From Acidimicrobiales bacterium (GTDB lineage: Bacteria; Actinomycetota; Acidimicrobiia; Acidimicrobiales; Iamiaceae): DNA of 64,000 bases. Made by a program: the position numbers and the translations under genes. Shown in pieces: positions 42,088 to 51,109 of the stretch. The stretch lies in contig DASZTW010000020.1 in NCBI GenBank assembly GCA_035547835.1, positions 1 through 64,000 of the forward strand, given 5' to 3'. The first letter of the stretch is position 1, and every line of letters starts with the position of its first letter. A model generated the notes under the pieces. It ran no database searches. It saw nothing but the letters and a program-made list of their open reading frames with translations, and was not told the origin of the DNA.

Positions 42088-44715
42088 ATGACCGTCCGCG
42101 CCCGCCGCTCCGTTCCCGACAAGCCCACACTCGACGGCCTCGAAGAGGGCTGGGACGCACGCTGGGAAGCGGACGGCACGTACCGCTTCGATCGCACGGC
42201 CGAACGAGCCGACGTGTTCTCGATCGACACGCCGCCGCCCACGGTGTCGGGCAGCCTCCACATGGGGTCGGTGTTCGGCTACGTGCAGGTCGACGCGATC
42301 GCTCGCTTCCAGCGCATGCGGGGCAAGGCGGTCTTCTACCCGATCGGTTGGGACGACAACGGGCTACCGACCGAGCGCCGCACCCAGAACTTCTTCGGTG
42401 TGCGCTGCGACCCTTCGCTGCCGTACGACCCGGACTTCACGCCACCGGGCACAGAAGGCCTGGGTCCCGACGGCAAGAAGCTGAAGGGGACCGTGTCGTG
42501 CTCGCGACGCAACTTCGTGGAGCTGTGCATCCGGCTCATCACCGACGACGAAGTCGAGTTCGAGCGGCTGTGGCGCCGCGTCGGGCTCAGCGTCGACTGG
42601 CAGCTGCTGTACCAGACGATCTCCGACGACAGCCGCGCCACGTGCCAGCGTGGGTTCTTGCGCAACTTGGCGCGCGGTGAGGCGTACCAAGCCGACGCGC
42701 CCACGTTGTGGGACGTCACGTTCCGCACCGCGGTCGCGCAGGCGGAGCTCGAGGACCGCGAGGTCCCCGGCGCCTACCACCGCCTCGCCTTCCACCCCAC
42801 CGGGGGCGGCGACGCGGTGCTGATCGAGACCACGCGGCCCGAGCTGCTCGCCGCGTGCGTCGCGCTGGTGGCCCACCCGACCGACGAGCGCTACCAGCCC
42901 CTGTTCGGCACGACGGTTCGCACCCCGGTGTTCGGCGTCGAAGTGCCGGTGGTCGCGCACGAGTTGGCCGAGCCGGACAAAGGCTCCGGCATCGCCATGA
43001 TCTGCACGTTCGGCGACACCACCGACGTCACGTGGTGGCGCGAGCTCCAACTCCCCACCCGGGCGATCCTCGGCCGCGACGGGCGCGTGAAGACCGAGGT
43101 CCCCGACTGGATCCGCGACGCCGGCCCCGACTCGGTCGCCGCGTACGAGCAACTGGCCGGTGCCACGGTGTTCACCGCGCAACAGCGCATGGTCGAGCTG
43201 CTCGCCGAGTCGGGCGACTTGCGCGGCGAGCCCAACAAGATCACCCACCCGGTGAAGTTCTACGAGAAGGGCGACAAGCCACTCGAGATCGTCACCAGCC
43301 GGCAGTGGTACTTCCGCAACGGCGGCCGCGACACCGACCTGCGCGAGATCTTCAAGCGACGCGGCGAGGAGCTGCACTGGGTGCCCGACCACATGCGGCA
43401 CCGCTACGAGCACTGGGTCGACGGCCTCAACGGCGACTGGCTCATCAGCCGCCAGCGCTTCTTCGGGCCGCCGTTCCCGATCTGGTACCCGCTCGACGCC
43501 GACGGCGAGCCGAACTACGACACGCCGATCGTCCCCGACGACGCGTCGCTGCCGGTCGACCCGACCAGCGACACCCCGCCGGGCTACAGCGAATCGCAGC
43601 GTGGCAAGCCGGGCGGGTTCGTCGGCGACCCCGACGTGTTCGACACCTGGGCCACTTCGTCGCTCACCCCGCAGATCGCCACCGGCTGGTGCCGAGACGA
43701 CGACCTGTTCGCTCGCACGTTCCCGATGGACCTTCGCCCGCAAGGCCCCGAGATCATCCGCACGTGGCTGTTCGACACGGTCGTGCGTGCACACTTCGAG
43801 CACGGGACGCTGCCCTGGGTCAACGCGTCGATCAACGGGTGGATCCTCGACCCTGACCGCAAGAAGATGTCGAAGTCGAAGGGCAACGTGGTCACCCCGA
43901 TCGCGCTCCTCGAGCAGTACGGCACCGACGCGGTTCGCTACTGGTCCACCAGCGCGCGGCCCGGTACCGACACCGCGTTCGACGAGGGCCAGATGAAGAT
44001 CGGGCGCCGCCTCGCCATCAAGATCCTCAACGCATCACGGTTCGCGCTGCGCCAGTCGGGCGACGACGCAGCCCGCGGGCTGTCCGGCACGCCCGCCGAC
44101 GTCACCGAGCCGATCGACCGGGCGCTGCTCTCTGCGCTGGGCGGCCTGGTGGTCGACGCGACGGCGGCGTTCGAAGCGTTCGACTACGCGCGCTGCCTCG
44201 AGCACACCGAAGCGTTCTTCTGGTCGTTGTGCGACGACCACCTCGAACTGGTCAAGGGCCGCGCGTACGGCGGCGAAGGTTTCAGCGAGGCCGCGACCCG
44301 GTCCGCACGCGTCACGCTCGAGCTGGCGTTGTCGGTCACGCTGCGGTTGTTCGCGCCGTTCCTGCCGTTCGTCACCGAAGAAGTGTGGTCGTGGTGGCAG
44401 GACGGCTCGGTGCACACCACGTCCTGGCCCGATCCCGCCGAGCTCGCGCCCGCGACCGGTGCCGACACGACGGTCGCCGAGGTCGCGGCCGAGGTGCTGC
44501 AAGCGGTTCGGCGGGCCAAGTCCGACGCCAAACGGTCGATGCGCGCGCCGGTCGAACGAGTCGTGATCACCGACACGCCGGCGCGTTTGTCGGCCCTGGC
44601 CGAGGCCGAGGTCGACGTGCGAGAGGCCGGCTCGATCGCGGCACTCGAGTCGGTGAAGCTGGTCGACGGCGCCGCCGCCTCGATCGAGGTCACGCTGGCG
44701 CCGGATCCAGCCTGA
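42088..44715 (+). CDS. valS: Valyl-tRNA synthetase, archaeal/rickettsial-like type
   Basis: 875 residues from the ATG at 42088. The HIGH motif is HMGS (58-61) in TPPPTVSGSLHMGSVFGYVQ, followed by GWDDNGLPTERRTQNFFGVR; KMSKS is exact (593-597). Editing-domain and anticodon-binding regions are complete. DNGLPTERR and absence of a long C-terminal coiled coil fit the archaeal/alpha-proteobacterial ValRS type rather than the common bacterial type. Charges tRNA-Val. Confidence 0.93.
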   Translation: MTVRARRSVPDKPTLDGLEEGWDARWEADGTYRFDRTAERADVFSIDTPPPTVSGSLHMGSVFGYVQVDAIARFQRMRGKAVFYPIGWDDNGLPTERRTQNFFGVRCDPSLPYDPDFTPPGTEGLGPDGKKLKGTVSCSRRNFVELCIRLITDDEVEFERLWRRVGLSVDWQLLYQTISDDSRATCQRGFLRNLARGEAYQADAPTLWDVTFRTAVAQAELEDREVPGAYHRLAFHPTGGGDAVLIETTRPELLAACVALVAHPTDERYQPLFGTTVRTPVFGVEVPVVAHELAEPDKGSGIAMICTFGDTTDVTWWRELQLPTRAILGRDGRVKTEVPDWIRDAGPDSVAAYEQLAGATVFTAQQRMVELLAESGDLRGEPNKITHPVKFYEKGDKPLEIVTSRQWYFRNGGRDTDLREIFKRRGEELHWVPDHMRHRYEHWVDGLNGDWLISRQRFFGPPFPIWYPLDADGEPNYDTPIVPDDASLPVDPTSDTPPGYSESQRGKPGGFVGDPDVFDTWATSSLTPQIATGWCRDDDLFARTFPMDLRPQGPEIIRTWLFDTVVRAHFEHGTLPWVNASINGWILDPDRKKMSKSKGNVVTPIALLEQYGTDAVRYWSTSARPGTDTAFDEGQMKIGRRLAIKILNASRFALRQSGDDAARGLSGTPADVTEPIDRALLSALGGLVVDATAAFEAFDYARCLEHTEAFFWSLCDDHLELVKGRAYGGEGFSEAATRSARVTLELALSVTLRLFAPFLPFVTEEVWSWWQDGSVHTTSWPDPAELAPATGADTTVAEVAAEVLQAVRRAKSDAKRSMRAPVERVVITDTPARLSALAEAEVDVREAGSIAALESVKLVDGAAASIEVTLAPDPA

Positions 44716-44789
44716 TCGCCCGCACCCCGCGTGGGCCGGCCTCCCGACCGCGGCACACCTCGGTTTGGGCCGGCGATCCGGCAGCGCGC

Positions 44790-45329
44790 TCAGCTCACTT
44801 TGAGCAGGTCCACCACGTACACCACCGTCTCGCCGGCTGCGAGGTGGAAGCCCACCGGTGGCGAATCGCCGTAGCCGAGCGTCGGTGGCACCACGAGCTC
44901 GCGGCGGCCCCCTTGTTTCATGCCGACGAGGCCCTGACGCCACGCCTCGATGACCTTCCCCTTCGCCAACGTGGTCGTGTACGGGCGTCCGTCGTCCCAC
45001 GTGCTGTCGACTTGCCGGCCGGTCGAGCACGCCACGCCCACGAACTGCACGGTGACGGTCGACTGCGCGGTGACCGCCGGACCGGTCCCGACCTCGAGGT
45101 CGTCAGTGACCAACTTGGCCGGCCGTTGCGTGGGCATGGTGACAGCCGGCTTGCCCGGCACAGACGGCGCCGTCGAGGGCTTGCACGCACTCGCGTCACC
45201 GCCAATGGCCCCGCCTCCGTCGCTGGTGCAGCCAGGGAGGGCGACCAGCGACACCAGCGCAACGACGCCGAAGGCCGCAAGGCCGCGGCGCACCCGAGAC
45301 ACCCGCTCCCTCGACCCCCCACCGGTCAC
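44790..45329 (-). CDS. FKBP-type peptidyl-prolyl isomerase lipoprotein
   Basis: 179 residues with signal peptide and lipobox ALPGC (Cys34). The FKBP domain follows: DDLEVGTGPAVTAQSTVTVQ, STWDDGRPYTTTLAKGKVIE, AWRQGLVGMKQGGRRELVVP, LGYGDSPPVGFHLAAGETVV and YVVDLL. Likely folds exported proteins at the outer face of the membrane. Starts within the 3' end of the MOSC gene, so the two are co-transcribed. Confidence 0.9.
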   Translation of the reverse strand: MTGGGSRERVSRVRRGLAAFGVVALVSLVALPGCTSDGGGAIGGDASACKPSTAPSVPGKPAVTMPTQRPAKLVTDDLEVGTGPAVTAQSTVTVQFVGVACSTGRQVDSTWDDGRPYTTTLAKGKVIEAWRQGLVGMKQGGRRELVVPPTLGYGDSPPVGFHLAAGETVVYVVDLLKVS

Positions 45330-46159
45330 CAGACCACCACCTCGTCGCCGACCGCGACCTCGCCGGGCGTGACGATCGACGTGTACGCACCGAGGTTGAA
45401 GCCGTGGAGATCCGCGATCGTGCGGGAGATCTGCTTGTCGCGCACCAACGCCGGCGCCGCGCCGAGCGCGGGTTGCGGACGGGTCGGCATCACGCAGCGG
45501 ATCGTCGGCAAGTCGACGTGCACGACCAAGCTGCCGATCTCCAGGTCACGACCCAGCCACTCGTCCTCCACGAACCCCGCGGCATCGCCCGTGTCGATCA
45601 GCACCGAGGGACGGAACCGGCGCGAGTCCCACTCACCGTCGGGGTGCCCGCCGGCCGCGGCAGCGATGCTCGCAGTGGTGAGGACGTGGACGTGCGCCAA
45701 GTCGGCGAAGGACCCTGCGGGCGTGTCGATGTCGAACCACTCCGCGTCGGGGTCGTCGTCGATGTCGAACGCGAACTCGTAGACACCGTTCGCGGCCGTG
45801 GGGTCGTCGGACACGCGGTCGAGGTGGACGCCGCCGCCCAACCACTCCGCCAGATGGGCGTCGGCGTCGGGTGAGGACGCCAAGAAGGTTGCGCCAGTCG
45901 GCAAGCCGATGCGCACGTCGCCGCCGTCGGTCACCGCCCACGCGTCGAGCAACGAGCCATGGCGCTTGGCCGACCACACCTTGCCGTCGCGCTGGTCGCG
46001 CACGGCGTAGCGACGGTCGCCGTCCATCGCATGGGCGTCGAAACCGACCCGCTCGACCTGCTCGCCCTGGAAGGACTTCACCGGGAACCGCCAGACTTCC
46101 GCGACCACGCCGACCGCTCTGCCCGCGGCGCGGTCGGCTGCCCTCGACGTGTCGGTCAT
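45326..46159 (-). CDS. MOSC domain protein with N-terminal beta-barrel
   Basis: 277 residues from the ATG at 46159. MOSC_N: AEVWRFPVKSFQGEQVERVG and GDRRYAVRDQRDGKVWSAKR. MOSC core: RRFRPSVLIDTGDAAGFVED, LGRDLEIGSLVVHVDLPTIR and CVMPTRPQP, where Cys of RCVMPT is the molybdenum-cofactor-type ligand. Probably a molybdenum-dependent reductase like YcbX/mARC; the electron partner is not nearby. Confidence 0.88.
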   Translation of the reverse strand: MTDTSRAADRAAGRAVGVVAEVWRFPVKSFQGEQVERVGFDAHAMDGDRRYAVRDQRDGKVWSAKRHGSLLDAWAVTDGGDVRIGLPTGATFLASSPDADAHLAEWLGGGVHLDRVSDDPTAANGVYEFAFDIDDDPDAEWFDIDTPAGSFADLAHVHVLTTASIAAAAGGHPDGEWDSRRFRPSVLIDTGDAAGFVEDEWLGRDLEIGSLVVHVDLPTIRCVMPTRPQPALGAAPALVRDKQISRTIADLHGFNLGAYTSIVTPGEVAVGDEVVVW

Positions 46160-46269
46160 GGTCCACAGCGTGCCAGAGCAGGACGTCTGCGGAGAACCCA
46201 CCCGACCCGACAGCAGTGCTCGGCGGGACCATTGGCGCACGGCGCCGGGCCGCGACAGGCTGCGTCACC

Positions 46270-47247
46270 ATGCGTGCGGTCGTGTGCAAGGCGTTCGGAC
46301 CTGTCGAGAACCTCGAGATCGAAGAGCGGCCGGACCCGATGCCTGGCGACCGACAGGTCGTGCTCGACGTCGAGGCGGCCGGCGTCAACTTCGTCGACGC
46401 GCTGTTCGTGCAAGGCCAATACCAGATCAAACCGCCCACTCCGTTCGTGCCCGGCAGCGAAGTCGCCGGCACGATCCGCGCGGTGGGCAACGGTGTGGAA
46501 GACAGCCGGGTCGGCGAGCGGGTCCTCGTCAGCTCGGGCCTCGGCGGGTTCGCCGACCAGCTCGTAGCCGACACATCGGCCGCCATCGCCATCCCCGACG
46601 TGCTCGACGCGCCCCGGGCCGCCACCTTCACGCAGAGCTTCTGCACTGCGCTGTTCTCCCTGCGCGACCGACTCGACCTGCAAGCGGGGGAACGCTTGTT
46701 GGTGCTCGGCGCGGGCGGGGGCGTCGGGCTGGCCACGATCCAAGTGGCCAAGGCGCTCGGCGCGACCGTGGCCGGCGCGGCGTCGACCGGAGCGAAGCGC
46801 GACCTCGCCGCGGCGGCGGGCGCGGATCTCACGATCGATACGTCGCTCGGCACCGACCACCTGAAGTCGGCGGCCCGCGAATGGGCCGGCGGCCAACTCG
46901 ACGCGGTGATCGACCCGGTCGGCGGTGAGCTGGCCGAGCCCGCGCTGCGGGCGCTCGGCAACGGCGGTCGCTTCGGGGTGATCGGCTTCGCGTCGGGCAC
47001 CATCGCGAGCCTGCCGACCAATCAGATCCTGCTGCGGAACCGGTCGGTGGTCGGCGTCGACTGGGGGGCCTGGGCGTTGCAGCACCCGCGCGAGCAGGCG
47101 ACCCTGCTCGGCGACCTCCTGCACATGGTCGAGCAGGGCAACTTGTTGCCCGTGGCACCGTCGACCCGGCCGCTCACTGACGTGGCCGGGGTGTTGCGAG
47201 AGCTCCTCGACCGGCAGGTCGCCGGCAAGGTGGCGCTGGTGCCATGA
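46270..47247 (+). CDS. NADPH:quinone oxidoreductase / zinc-independent MDR protein
   Basis: 325 residues. Medium-chain reductase pattern: AAGVNFVDALFVQGQYQIKP, PFVPGSEVAGTIRAVGNGVE, nucleotide motif LLVLGAGGGVGLATIQVAKA, then AVIDPVGGELAEPALRALGN. Zinc ligands are absent, as in quinone oxidoreductases. Divergent from the MOSC gene. Substrate unknown. Confidence 0.88.
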   Translation: MRAVVCKAFGPVENLEIEERPDPMPGDRQVVLDVEAAGVNFVDALFVQGQYQIKPPTPFVPGSEVAGTIRAVGNGVEDSRVGERVLVSSGLGGFADQLVADTSAAIAIPDVLDAPRAATFTQSFCTALFSLRDRLDLQAGERLLVLGAGGGVGLATIQVAKALGATVAGAASTGAKRDLAAAAGADLTIDTSLGTDHLKSAAREWAGGQLDAVIDPVGGELAEPALRALGNGGRFGVIGFASGTIASLPTNQILLRNRSVVGVDWGAWALQHPREQATLLGDLLHMVEQGNLLPVAPSTRPLTDVAGVLRELLDRQVAGKVALVP

Positions 47248-47369
47248 CCCGGCGTGCGCAGCGTCAGCGCGCCCGATCGCAACGCGCGATCCTCCCGGTG
47301 CGCGGGTTGGTGCTCGCGCTGGCCGTCGCCGCCGTCTCTGTCGCGGTGCTGCTCGCCGTCCACCCCTGA
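47244..47369 (+). CDS. 41-residue single-helix membrane protein
   Basis: Begins at an ATG overlapping the quinone oxidoreductase stop (ATGA). The product is a strongly basic N-terminus (MTRRAQRQRARSQRAILPVR) and one helix (LVLALAVAAVSVAVLLAV). Coupling and the clear helix suggest it is translated. Function unknown. Confidence 0.5.
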   Translation: MTRRAQRQRARSQRAILPVRGLVLALAVAAVSVAVLLAVHP

Positions 47370-47407
47370 GCGGGAAGGCGGAAGCCGTCGCCGCGGCGTA
47401 CGAGCGG

Positions 47408-48358
47408 TCAGGCGCGGAGCAGGTCGGGCCGGCGGGCTTGCACCATGCGACGCACGCCGTCGCGCCAGGCGATCGTGGCAGGACCGACCAACTCGCGCAT
47501 CTTGGTGAGGTCGGGAACAACGCTGCCGATCATGGCGGGGTTCTCGCCGAACTCGGCTTCGATCCCGGTCAGCTCGGTCAGGAACCCGCACCACTCTTCG
47601 ATGCTGACGACGTCCTCGCCGCCCCAGTTCACGACCGTGGCCGGGACCGACGCCGCGGCGAGGAGTCCCGGCAACATCCGCACCATGTCGTCTTCGTGCA
47701 GCAACGTGAAGACGTTGGGCCGCTCCGGGTGGAGGTCGATCCGCATGCCACCGCGCATCATGTCGAGGTGGATCAGCGGCCAACCCCCGCTGTTGCCGTA
47801 GGGCACGTTGAGGCGTGCGATCGTGGTCGGCAGGCCCAACGTGCGCGCCATGGTGCGGGCCACCACTTCGGCCGCGATCTTCACGATCGAGTACGTCTCC
47901 ATGAAGCCACGGTGGTTGTCGCCGAGCGGGTCGGTCTCCTTGCGCGGTGCCGGGCCGGCGTGCTCGTAGACCGCGGTCGACGAGCAGTGCAGGAACGCGA
48001 GGGCGGACTCGTAGCGGTACATCAGGCGGCCGGGTGACACGCAGTTGGCCTCGATGTCGGCGTCCCAATCGGTGCCGTGCGTGACGGCGAAGTTCACGAC
48101 GTAGTCGATGTCGTCGGGCAGGTCCGTGAAGTCGTCGCTGGTGAGGTCGCACGTGATGCAGGTGACGCCGGCCTCCTCGAGGCGAGCTCGGGCTTTCGGG
48201 TTCGAGAACCTGGCGACGCCGAACACCTCGTTGCCCGCCGCGAGCGCCTTCGCGATCGGCTCGCCGACTTGGCTCGTGGGGCCGGTGAACAGAAGCCGCT
48301 TTCCCTGAAACCCAGCGGCCGGGGACGTGGACGATGTCGCGGGTGAAGCCTCGGTCAT
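47408..48358 (-). CDS. NAD-dependent epimerase/dehydratase (extended SDR)
   Basis: 316 residues. Nucleotide motif LLFTGPTSQVGEPIAKALAA, Ser in LHCSSTAVYE, catalytic Tyr/Lys in YSIVKIAAEVVARTM. After the core comes a variable substrate lobe. Resembles actinobacterial NAD-epimerases of lipid or sugar modification; the substrate is unknown. Likely co-transcribed with the SnoaL-like gene 18 bp upstream. Confidence 0.85.
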   Translation of the reverse strand: MTEASPATSSTSPAAGFQGKRLLFTGPTSQVGEPIAKALAAGNEVFGVARFSNPKARARLEEAGVTCITCDLTSDDFTDLPDDIDYVVNFAVTHGTDWDADIEANCVSPGRLMYRYESALAFLHCSSTAVYEHAGPAPRKETDPLGDNHRGFMETYSIVKIAAEVVARTMARTLGLPTTIARLNVPYGNSGGWPLIHLDMMRGGMRIDLHPERPNVFTLLHEDDMVRMLPGLLAAASVPATVVNWGGEDVVSIEEWCGFLTELTGIEAEFGENPAMIGSVVPDLTKMRELVGPATIAWRDGVRRMVQARRPDLLRA

Positions 48359-48376
48359 GGAGGCAACGTAGCGCCG

Positions 48377-48868
48377 TCAGCTCAGCTTGGACCGGCCGTC
48401 GGTGGCCCACCACTGCGCGGTCAGCTTCAAGCCTTCGATCGACGCTCTCGGGAAGATCTCCTCGTACGTCCGGCGATAGCCCGTGTGCGCGATCAGCCAA
48501 GCCCCGTCGACCTTGACGTAGCGGTCGGAGTAGAACGCCGCGCCCTGCACGGTGACCCCGACGTCGACGAGCACGACCACGTCCTCGAGCGCCCAGGTGC
48601 CCTCGGCTGTGGTGGGCCCGGTGAGGTCGATCTCGGGGTGGTGGCACCGATGGCTGGTGAGCATGGTGGTGGCGCCCATCGAGGTCCGGAGGAACTCCAT
48701 GATCGCCTCGCGCCCGTCGTAGCGGTGCGCCCCTCCCCCGTACGCGGCCGTCGCATCAGGGGTGAAGCACGTGGCGAGCTCGTCCCACTCCTTTTGGTCT
48801 AGGCACCGCAGGTAGCGGTACTTCAGCCGCTTCACGAGCTCGATCTCGACCAGGTCTTCGGGTGTCAC
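48377..48868 (-). CDS. SnoaL-like (NTF2-fold) protein
   Basis: 163 residues from the GTG at 48868; an ATG at 48922 would lengthen it. LVKRLKYRYLRCLDQKEWDE, LATCFTPDATAAYGG, TMLTSHRCHHPEIDLTGPTT and FYSDRYVKVDGAWLIAHTGY are the common pattern of SnoaL_4-type proteins in actinobacteria, often partners of steroid or polyketide enzymes. Adjacent to the epimerase gene. Confidence 0.82.
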   Translation of the reverse strand: MTPEDLVEIELVKRLKYRYLRCLDQKEWDELATCFTPDATAAYGGGAHRYDGREAIMEFLRTSMGATTMLTSHRCHHPEIDLTGPTTAEGTWALEDVVVLVDVGVTVQGAAFYSDRYVKVDGAWLIAHTGYRRTYEEIFPRASIEGLKLTAQWWATDGRSKLS

Positions 48869-48963
48869 GCGGGCGACCGTACCGTGTGGCACCGCGGCCG
48901 GTTCGGGCGGCGCGCACCCCAACGGCTTTGCAACGACGCGGGTCAGCCCGCATCCTTGACCCC

Positions 48964-49965
48964 ATGTCCCTTGCCAACGCCCCCTCCTCGTCCGGAGTCG
49001 TGGCGGTAGGGCTGCACAAGTCGTTCGGCGCCGTGCACGCCGTCCGCGGGGTCGACTTGTCGATCCCGGCCGGACAGACGGTGGCGCTGCTGGGCCCGAA
49101 CGGTGCGGGCAAGTCCACCACCATCGACATGCTGCTGGGACTGAACAAGCCCGACGCGGGATCCGTCTCGCTGTTCGGAATGAGCCCTGCCGATGCCGTC
49201 CGTGCCGGCGCCATCGGCGTGATGCTGCAATCCGGCGCGGTGATCCGCGACGTGTCGGTGCGCGAGCTCGTGGCCGTGATGGCCTCGCTGTACCCCGACC
49301 CCTCGCCGGTCGACGAAGTCCTCCAACTCGCCGGCGTCGAGACCATCGCCGACCGCCGCACCAACAAGCTCTCCGGCGGCGAGACGCAGCGAGTGCGCTT
49401 CGCGGTGGCGATGGTGTCGAACCCCGACCTGCTCGTCCTCGACGAGCCGACGGTCGCCATGGACGTCGAAGGCCGCCGCGACTTCTGGGCCACGATGCGC
49501 ACGGTCACCGGGCGCGGCAAGACCGTCCTGTTCGCCACGCACTACCTCGACGAAGCCGACGCGCACGCCGACCGGATCGTGTTGCTCGCCGGGGGTCGCG
49601 TCGTCGCCGATGGCGCCACCACCGAGATCAAGTCGCTGGTCGGCCGGCGGGTGATCTCGGCCACGCTCGTCGAGCCTGACCTCGCCGCGCTCGAGGCGAT
49701 GACCGGCGTCGACTCGGTCGAACAGCGCGGCGCCACCGTCACGTTGAGTTGCAACGACTCAGATCAGGCGCTGCGCGAGCTGCTCGCCCGCTTCCCCGCC
49801 GCGCACGACATCGAAGTCCGCGGCGCCGGGTTGGAGGAGGCGTTCCTGGCGCTCACCGCCGACGACGGCCAAACGAGCGACGGCCCCACGAGCAATGGCC
49901 GAGCGGGCGATGGCCCGACGGCTGACGGCCGGCAGCACGACGGCGTGGTGGAGGAAGCCCGGTGA
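48964..49965 (+). CDS. ABC transporter ATPase (drug/lipid exporter type)
   Basis: 333 residues from the ATG at 48964. Walker A LLGPNGAGKST, signature LSGGETQR, Walker B LLVLDEPTVAMD and switch His (FATHYLDEADAHAD). A DUF4162-like regulatory region follows, then an Asp/Gly-rich tail with short repeats (DGPTSNGRAGDGPTADG). Pairs with the ABC-2 permease that overlaps its stop. Confidence 0.92.
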   Translation: MSLANAPSSSGVVAVGLHKSFGAVHAVRGVDLSIPAGQTVALLGPNGAGKSTTIDMLLGLNKPDAGSVSLFGMSPADAVRAGAIGVMLQSGAVIRDVSVRELVAVMASLYPDPSPVDEVLQLAGVETIADRRTNKLSGGETQRVRFAVAMVSNPDLLVLDEPTVAMDVEGRRDFWATMRTVTGRGKTVLFATHYLDEADAHADRIVLLAGGRVVADGATTEIKSLVGRRVISATLVEPDLAALEAMTGVDSVEQRGATVTLSCNDSDQALRELLARFPAAHDIEVRGAGLEEAFLALTADDGQTSDGPTSNGRAGDGPTADGRQHDGVVEEAR

Positions 49966-50696
49966 ACGTCTCGCTCGCCTACACACGCTTCGAGTTGCTG
50001 CGCATGTTCCGCAACGTGCGCTTCATGCTGTTCTCCCTGGTGTTCCCCGTGCTGTTGTACTTCCTGATCGCCGGGCCAAACCGCCACGCGCACCTCGTCG
50101 GGATCCCGTTCCCGCTCTACTACATGTCGGGGATGGTCTCGTGGGGTGCCATGGCCGCGGTCATCGCAGGCGGCGCCCGCATCGCAGCCGAGCGAAGCGT
50201 CGGTTGGAACCGTCAACTCCGACTCACCCCGCTGTCGCCCACCGTCTACATGGCCGCCAAGGTCCTCACCGGCTACGCCATGGCGGTCGTGAGCATCGTG
50301 GTCCTCTATGCCTCAGGCGTGTCGATGGGCGTGCACCTGAGCGCCACCAACTGGATCACCATGACGGGTCTGACGCTGATCGGCCTCATCCCGTTCGGGG
50401 TCATGGGGGTGTTGATCGGCCACCTCGTCACCACCGAGAGCATGGGTCCGGCCATGGGTGGCATCACCTCGTTGTTCGCACTGCTCGGCGGCGCGTGGGG
50501 CCCGCTCGGCGCCCAGGGCTCGTGGGTGGAGAAGATCGAGAAGCTCCTCCCGTCGTTCTGGCTCACCCGCGCGAGCCAGTCGGTGGTCGACCGGGGCTCA
50601 TGGCCACTCGAGGCATGGATCGTGATCGCCGTGTGGACGCTCGTGCTCGTCCGCGTCACCATGCGCGTGTACCAACGCGACACCAAGCGCGTCTGA
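49962..50696 (+). CDS. ABC-2 type exporter permease
   Basis: 244 residues from a GTG overlapping the ATPase stop. Six hydrophobic helices, with ABC-2 landmarks YMSGMVSWGAMAAVIAGGAR, ERSVGWNRQLRLTPLSPTVY and LPSFWLTRASQSVVDRG. Forms the membrane part of the exporter; cargo (drug, lipid or polysaccharide) is not evident. Confidence 0.92.
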   Translation: MNVSLAYTRFELLRMFRNVRFMLFSLVFPVLLYFLIAGPNRHAHLVGIPFPLYYMSGMVSWGAMAAVIAGGARIAAERSVGWNRQLRLTPLSPTVYMAAKVLTGYAMAVVSIVVLYASGVSMGVHLSATNWITMTGLTLIGLIPFGVMGVLIGHLVTTESMGPAMGGITSLFALLGGAWGPLGAQGSWVEKIEKLLPSFWLTRASQSVVDRGSWPLEAWIVIAVWTLVLVRVTMRVYQRDTKRV

Positions 50697-50760
50697 CAAC
50701 CACCAAGACCACCCGTTCCGGGCATCAAGACGACGAATCTTGCGACCACGAGGAGCCCGC

Positions 50761-51045
50761 ATGACCGATGAACTGCGACGCAACGACGAAGCCGGCCAGT
50801 ACGAGCTGACCGACGCTGACGGCAAGGTGCTCGCGCTCACGCAGTTCGAGGTCGACGGTGACCGCGTGGTGATGCCGCACACCGAGTCCGATCCTGCCTA
50901 CAAGGGTCGGGGGCTCGCCGGGCGGGTGGTCGCGTTCGCGCTCGACGACATCCGGGCGTCAGGCCGCAAGGTCGAGGCGAAGTGCGAGTACGTCCAGAAC
51001 TACATCGAGCGCCACGATCAGTACCACGACCTCGTCGCCCACTGA
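50761..51045 (+). CDS. Small GNAT-fold N-acetyltransferase (YjdJ-like)
   Basis: 94 residues. ADGKVLALTQFEVDGDRVVM, then DPAYKGRGLAGRVVAFALDD (acetyl-CoA-binding loop GRGLAG), IRASGRKVEAKCEYVQNYIE. This short GNAT variant is common in bacteria; the acetyl acceptor is unknown. Stands alone after the exporter operon. Confidence 0.87.
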   Translation: MTDELRRNDEAGQYELTDADGKVLALTQFEVDGDRVVMPHTESDPAYKGRGLAGRVVAFALDDIRASGRKVEAKCEYVQNYIERHDQYHDLVAH

Positions 51046-51109
51046 GACCACGGCGGGGGTGCGTTAGGGTCCGCGGTCCGACCACGGATCGACATTGGGG
51101 GCACCAGGG

